Below, piece after piece: positions 60,799-64,000 of a stretch of 64,000 nucleotides of DNA. Origin of the DNA: Palleronia sp. THAF1 (GTDB taxonomy: Bacteria; Pseudomonadota; Alphaproteobacteria; Rhodobacterales; Rhodobacteraceae); NCBI RefSeq assembly GCF_009363795.1, contig NZ_CP045420.1:38501-102500 (forward strand), written 5' to 3'. Each line of letters begins with the position of its first letter. Position 1 is the stretch's first letter. A program made the position numbers and the translations under genes. The notes under the pieces are model-generated. The model made no database searches and had not been told where the DNA came from. It saw only the letters and a list, made by a program, of their open reading frames with translations.

Positions 60799-61704
60799 AT
60801 GGCCCGCCGCTGGAAGAATGACCTGACACTGGCTGATGCGACGCCCGAATGGGCGTACATCAACCGACGCCAGATCATCGCCGGTCTTGGTGCCGCCGGT
60901 GCGGGGCTTAGCCTGCGGCCCGGTATGGCACAGGCTCAGGAAGAACTGGAGCCGAACACTTGGGAAGAGATCACCGGCTACAACAATTTCTACGAGTTCG
61001 GGACCGGCAAGACAGACCCGGTCGAGAACGCCGATCAGCTGACGATCAGTCCATGGACCGTCGAGATAGACGGCATGGTCGACAAGCCGGGTGACTATTC
61101 GTTCGAAGACATCATGGCCCAGATGGATGTCGAAGAACGCATCTACCGCCTGCGCTGTGTCGAGGCCTGGTCGATGGTGGTGCCGTGGAACGGGTTTGAG
61201 CTTGCTGACCTTCTTGCGCTGGCTGGACCAAAGCCAGAGGCGAAGTTCGTCGAGTTCCAGACCCTGTTGCGTCCCGAAGAGATGCCGGGACAGGAATTTC
61301 CGATCCTCGACTGGCCCTATATCGAAGGGCTGCGCATGGACGAGGCGATGCATCCGCTGACGATCATGGCGACGGGCATCTACGGCAAGCCGATCCCCAA
61401 GCAGAACGGCGCACCGATGCGTCTGGTCGTGCCATGGAAATACGGCTTCAAATCAATCAAATCAATCGTGCGGATCACCCTGACCGACAGGCAACCGATC
61501 ACGACCTGGGCCAAGTCCGGCCCAAGCGAATACGGCTTCTATGCCAACGTGAACCCCAACGTCGATCATCCCCGGTGGAGTCAGGACAGCGAGCGGCGCG
61601 TGGGCGGTGGCCTGTTCTCACGCCGGATCGATACGATGATGTTCAACGGCTATGACGAGGTCGCGTCGCTTTACGAGGGCATGGACCTGGAGAAGAACTT
61701 CTGA
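60799..61704 (+). CDS. msrP: Protein-methionine-sulfoxide reductase catalytic subunit MsrP (YedY)
   Basis: Periplasmic molybdenum enzyme that repairs oxidised methionines. 301 residues with a twin-arginine signal (INRRQIIAGLGAAGAGLS, R23-R24) and the molybdenum-ligand cysteine C120 in YRLRCVEAWSM. WSMVVPWNGFELADLL and VPWKYGFKSIKSI are typical. It carries the molybdopterin form of the cofactor; Tat export follows cofactor loading. AGAGGGAGAGG precedes ATG 60799. The stop overlaps msrQ as TGATG. Confidence 0.95.
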   Translation: MARRWKNDLTLADATPEWAYINRRQIIAGLGAAGAGLSLRPGMAQAQEELEPNTWEEITGYNNFYEFGTGKTDPVENADQLTISPWTVEIDGMVDKPGDYSFEDIMAQMDVEERIYRLRCVEAWSMVVPWNGFELADLLALAGPKPEAKFVEFQTLLRPEEMPGQEFPILDWPYIEGLRMDEAMHPLTIMATGIYGKPIPKQNGAPMRLVVPWKYGFKSIKSIVRITLTDRQPITTWAKSGPSEYGFYANVNPNVDHPRWSQDSERRVGGGLFSRRIDTMMFNGYDEVASLYEGMDLEKNF

Positions 61705-62315
61705 TGACGCATGCCCAGCGGGCGAACATGGCGCTGCGCAAGGTGCCGTCGTGGCTTGTCTACCTTGTCGGTGCGTTGATCCCCGTCTGGTATTTCTGGC
61801 TCGCGCTGAGCGGGCAGATGGGGGTGGAGCCGATCAATACGCTGGAACGTGCGTTGGGCGTCTTGGCAATGCAAGCGCTGGTGGTCGTTCTGGCTGTAAC
61901 TCCGTTGCGCAAGTGGACGGGCGTGTCGCTGGTCATGCACCGCCGCGCCTTGGGCCTTCTCGCGTTCTTCTACGTGGTCTGTCACCTGCTGGCCTGGGTC
62001 GTGCTCGACATTGGCGATCTAAGCCGCGCCTGGTCGGATATTCTGAAGCGTCCCTATATCACCATCGGCATGGCCGCGTTCGTTCTGCTTTTGCCGGTGG
62101 CGATCACCTCGAACAATCGGTCGATCCGGAAGATGGGGCCTGTGCGGTGGCGCAGACTCCACATGCTCACATACGTGATTTGCGTGCTTGGGGCGGTTCA
62201 CTACATCATGGTGCAGAAGGTCTGGGAGGTAGAGCCGGTTATTTACCTGGCGATCATCCTTGCGCTACTGGCGACCCGGATCCCCACGCTGCGTCGCGAG
62301 TTCGCGACTTCATAA
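61704..62315 (+). CDS. msrQ: Heme-binding subunit MsrQ (YedZ) of the methionine-sulfoxide repair system
   Basis: Inner-membrane b-type cytochrome of the ferric-reductase-like family that feeds electrons to MsrP. 203 residues with about six spans. Histidine ligands lie in MHRRALGLLAFFYVVCHLLAW (first helix: MHRRALG and CHLLAW) and in RRLHMLTYVICVLGAVHYIM (RRLHMLTY, HYIM). The family length is about 200. Translationally coupled to msrP. Electrons come from quinol or a flavin reductase. Confidence 0.94.
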   Translation: MTHAQRANMALRKVPSWLVYLVGALIPVWYFWLALSGQMGVEPINTLERALGVLAMQALVVVLAVTPLRKWTGVSLVMHRRALGLLAFFYVVCHLLAWVVLDIGDLSRAWSDILKRPYITIGMAAFVLLLPVAITSNNRSIRKMGPVRWRRLHMLTYVICVLGAVHYIMVQKVWEVEPVIYLAIILALLATRIPTLRREFATS

Positions 62316-62325
62316 GGAATAGAAG

Positions 62326-63192
62326 ATGTTTCGTTTCACTCTCTCCGCGGCGATTCTCGCCCTGACTGCCGGGGCCGCTTTCGCTGATCCCGATATCGAT
62401 GCAGTCGAGCCTGTCACCAAGTTCGTCGGAGAGATGGCCGTGCCGATGCCCGGTGGCGGCATCGATAAAAGCGCGATTGAGAACAGCCTGCGATTTGAAC
62501 CGCTGCAAAACTTCGACGATATGTTCCTGCGTGACGACGTTGTCTTCCTGATGCGCCACGGACCCACGGACTGGAGCAAACTGGACAAAAAGGAAGTCGC
62601 GCCGACGGATTGCGACAACCAGCGGATCATGTCGGAACAGGGCCGCGAGGATATGCGCAACCTTGGCGCGCTGCTGGCCTTCAACGATATCGTCTTCGGC
62701 AAGATCGTCGTGAGTGAGTGGTGCCGCAATCAACAGACCTACGATGAGCTGAAGGCGGGCTATGACCGCGTCGATCCCGGCGTCTGGAGCTCGATCCCAG
62801 CCGAAACGGTGTCTGACCTGAATTTGCTGCTGTCTTTGCAGGGTGCGCGCAATGTGACGGTGATGCGGGATATGATCTCGACTTGGGGGGAAGAGGAAGT
62901 GGACGGCCCGCTTCTGATCATCTCCCATTTCACTAACATCCAAGAGCTGACCGAGTTCGCGGTGTATGAAGGAGAGATGCTGATCATGGACCCGGACCGT
63001 CGGAATCGGGTTCTGGGCTACCTGCGCCTACGGACCGCGAATCCCGATGTGGGCCACTTCGACACCGAAACGCAGAACGCCGTGTATAACGAAGATGGCT
63101 CCCTCAACGAGGTCGCTGCCGAAGCCTCCGGCGCGATTGTCGCCGGTGAAGAAGCGGATGATGTGTTGGAAGAGAGCGACAGCGCGAACTGA
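62326..63192 (+). CDS. Exported histidine phosphatase superfamily protein
   Basis: 288 residues with a signal peptide (MFRFTLSAAILALTAGAAFA). The RHG catalytic motif is FLMRHGPTDW (R77, H78), followed by MSEQGREDMRNLGALL, the second arginine in VSEWCRNQQTYDELK, and the second catalytic histidine in IISHFTNIQEL. The C-terminus is acidic. Located in the periplasm or outside, phosphate or phytate-like substrate unknown. Ten bases after msrQ, so possibly in one operon with msrPQ; a strong terminator follows. Confidence 0.85.
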   Translation: MFRFTLSAAILALTAGAAFADPDIDAVEPVTKFVGEMAVPMPGGGIDKSAIENSLRFEPLQNFDDMFLRDDVVFLMRHGPTDWSKLDKKEVAPTDCDNQRIMSEQGREDMRNLGALLAFNDIVFGKIVVSEWCRNQQTYDELKAGYDRVDPGVWSSIPAETVSDLNLLLSLQGARNVTVMRDMISTWGEEEVDGPLLIISHFTNIQELTEFAVYEGEMLIMDPDRRNRVLGYLRLRTANPDVGHFDTETQNAVYNEDGSLNEVAAEASGAIVAGEEADDVLEESDSAN

Positions 63193-63218
63193 CTTGCCTT
63201 GGATTCGGGTGATGCAGG

Positions 63219-63248
63219 GGGCGATGGCTTAGGCCATCGCCCTTTTTT
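63219..63248 (+). terminator. Strong rho-independent terminator after the histidine phosphatase gene
   Basis: Perfect 10-bp stem GGGCGATGGC/GCCATCGCCC with the four-base loop TTAG, followed by TTTTTT (63243-63248). It lies 27 bases beyond the stop at 63192 and closes the msrPQ-phosphatase unit before the rRNA operon. Confidence 0.9.
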
Positions 63249-63460
63249 CGTCTTCAGTGCGACTCACGGCTCGGTTGCCGTCGGGGCATGTTGCTCCGAC
63301 GAGGCCGTAGCCTTTCATTTAGGGCGCTCCCACGGGGGTGTTATGATTTCGAAAGTTGCGCTTTGGCGGCTGATATTGGGTGTTGGGTTCTGCGGCGCGC
63401 TACATTTTGGGCCTTTTTTTGCGGGCCTGCAGAAAGTGTGATCTTTGTTTGAAAAAGCGG
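63249..63460. other. Intergenic region before the rRNA promoters
   Basis: 212 bases with no convincing gene. There is a hairpin, CGTCGGGGC-ATGTT-GCTCCGACG, at 63279-63301 (one G.T wobble) without a T-tract, and a poly-T run at 63414-63420. A 32-codon hydrophobic reading begins at ATG 63343 (MISKVALWRLILGVGF), with a purine-rich stretch before it, but evidence for translation is thin. Confidence 0.35.
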
Positions 63461-63489
63461 TTGCGGGGGTCGGTTGGTATCCGTAGAAG
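63461..63489 (+). promoter_or_regulatory. rRNA operon promoter-like site P1
   Basis: TTGCGG (63461-63466), exactly 17 bases, then TAGAAG (63484-63489). It is preceded by GAAAAAGCGG, an A-rich stretch that could act as an UP element. The arrangement repeats about 111 bases downstream, suggesting tandem promoters. The -35 differs from TTGACA more than in P2, so P1 is the weaker match. Confidence 0.45.
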
Positions 63490-63571
63490 CCCCTTCACCG
63501 GCGGCGCTGAGGCGCTGACGGGACGCCAGACGGGGCGGACGGGACTTTCGGAAGACGCCGCAAAAAAGCGG

Positions 63572-63600
63572 TTGACGCCACTCTCGCCAAGCTCTAGAGA
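63572..63600 (+). promoter_or_regulatory. rRNA operon promoter-like site P2
   Basis: TTGACG (63572-63577), exactly 17 bases, then TAGAGA (63595-63600), a good sigma-70-type core. It is preceded by CAAAAAAGCGG. The stretch AAAAAGCGGTTG occurs both here and at P1. Transcription would start near 63607, about 350 bases before mature 16S rRNA. Confidence 0.7.
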
Positions 63601-63675
63601 CGGCGAACACGGAAATTCGAGGGACGGCAGGCGGGCGCGCCGAAGATTTGGCGCAACGGTTTGTTTTGTCTCTCA

Positions 63676-63687
63676 CGCTCTTTGAAA
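63676..63687 (+). promoter_or_regulatory. boxA-type antitermination element in the rRNA leader
   Basis: CGCTCTTTGAAA matches the rRNA boxA pattern (TGCTCTTTAACA in E. coli), which loads NusB/NusE to prevent Rho termination. It sits about 270 bases before mature 16S. The leader 63601-63957 otherwise holds an inverted repeat ATCGAC/GTCGAT (63751-63777) and probably half of the RNase III processing stem. The other half would lie downstream of the 16S gene, outside the window. Confidence 0.7.
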
Positions 63688-63957
63688 TCGCGAGTATCTG
63701 AAGAGATATGTGGGCGGTCACGGTTCATTTCGATGGATCAACGTCTGTATATCGACTTCCTAGGCCTTCGGGTCGATGATGGAAGGTCAGCTTCACTGTT
63801 TGTACGACTCTGAGTTGCCTTTGGTAACTGAAGCACGACAGACAGAGACTATACGGCCTTTATGGGTTGTCGTTGCGCTCAAGTAGCGAAGCGGTAGCGC
63901 GGAAAGGTCGTGTGATGTGCAGAGGTTCGAACGTCAAGGACATCGCTCGCGATGTTT

Positions 63958-64000
63958 CAACTTGAGAGTTTGATCCTGGCTCAGAACGAACGCTGGCGGC
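63958..64000 (+). rRNA. rrs: 16S ribosomal RNA, first 43 nt; runs off the right edge
   Basis: The standard bacterial 16S start AGAGTTTGATCCTGGCTCAG is at 63965-63984, followed by AACGAACGCTGGCGGC. Counting back seven bases from its first A (E. coli position 8) puts mature position 1 at 63958, in CAACTTG. The AACGAACGCTGGCGGC reading is typical of alphaproteobacteria. The direction is plus, away from the protein-coding part. Confidence 0.96.

Noticed and set aside
63343..63441. 32-codon hydrophobic ORF between the terminator and the rRNA promoters
   Set aside because: A single membrane-like stretch without context or conservation evidence; kept only as a note in the intergenic entry.

Overview
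This is a GC-rich chromosomal window from an alphaproteobacterium, most likely Rhodobacterales (Roseobacter group). The grounds are the alphaproteobacterial 16S rRNA start at the right edge, the plant-type glutamate-cysteine ligase, the Pha/Mrp antiporter with fused A and B subunits, the lptC-lptA-lptB-hpf-ptsN order, and several conserved hypothetical genes I associate with this order. I see no insertion sequence, prophage, integrase or CRISPR array. The window is gene-dense, mostly housekeeping, with many 1-4 base overlaps between consecutive genes.

Layout. 1-2.8 kb: 5' part of dnaK, alkB, and an SH3-domain exported protein. 2.8-10.7 kb: a surface-glycan region with a capsule-type ABC permease, cysQ, galU, two paralogous family-2 glycosyltransferases, a GT14-like two-domain enzyme and a tandem sulfotransferase. 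10.7-20.0 kb, all on the minus strand: a FAS1-domain exported protein, a periplasmic adaptor, an RND pump, a RNase D-like exonuclease, lptC, lptA, lptB, hpf and ptsN. 20.2-26.1 kb: a six-gene Mrp/Pha cation/proton antiporter operon, followed by a convergent ribokinase. 27.1-32.3 kb: a three-subunit molybdenum hydroxylase (PaoABC type) and a PhoD-like phosphatase. 32.4-35.1 kb: an rRNA methyltransferase, tRNA-Pro(CGG), a DMT exporter and a DUF421 protein. 35.1-40.6 kb: leuC and leuD, then a membrane protein and an EEP-family protein, then leuB. 40.8-49.0 kb: an MscS channel, a frameshifted MFS gene, a flavoprotein, a YadGH-type ABC exporter, an S49 peptidase, a tiny zinc-ribbon protein, a Ca/Na antiporter and a pteridine-reductase-like SDR. 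49.3-52.7 kb: uvrC, pgsA, moaD, moaE. 52.7-60.7 kb: an OmpA-family envelope protein, ubiA, rsmE, a phosphotransferase, gshA, a small lipoprotein and plsY. 60.8-63.2 kb: msrPQ and an exported histidine phosphatase ending in a strong terminator. 63.4-64.0 kb: rRNA operon control region with two tandem promoter-like sites, a boxA and the first 43 nt of 16S rRNA.

How the genes fit together. Much of the window serves the envelope: LPS transport (LptABC), glycan synthesis and sulfation, phospholipid synthesis (PlsY, PgsA), the OmpA-family protein, efflux and ion homeostasis (Mrp, YrbG, MscS). A second thread is molybdenum cofactor: MoaD and MoaE help make it, and MsrP and the PaoABC-type enzyme use it. 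CysQ next to a sulfotransferase makes biochemical sense, because CysQ removes the PAP released by sulfotransfer. The best candidate for an undescribed system is the 2.8-10.7 kb glycan and sulfation region. The other observations are a degenerate second sulfotransferase domain, a FAS1 protein joined to an RND operon, an altered metal-site motif in an EEP-family protein, DnaA-box-like sites before uvrC, and a 28-codon ORF before leuC.
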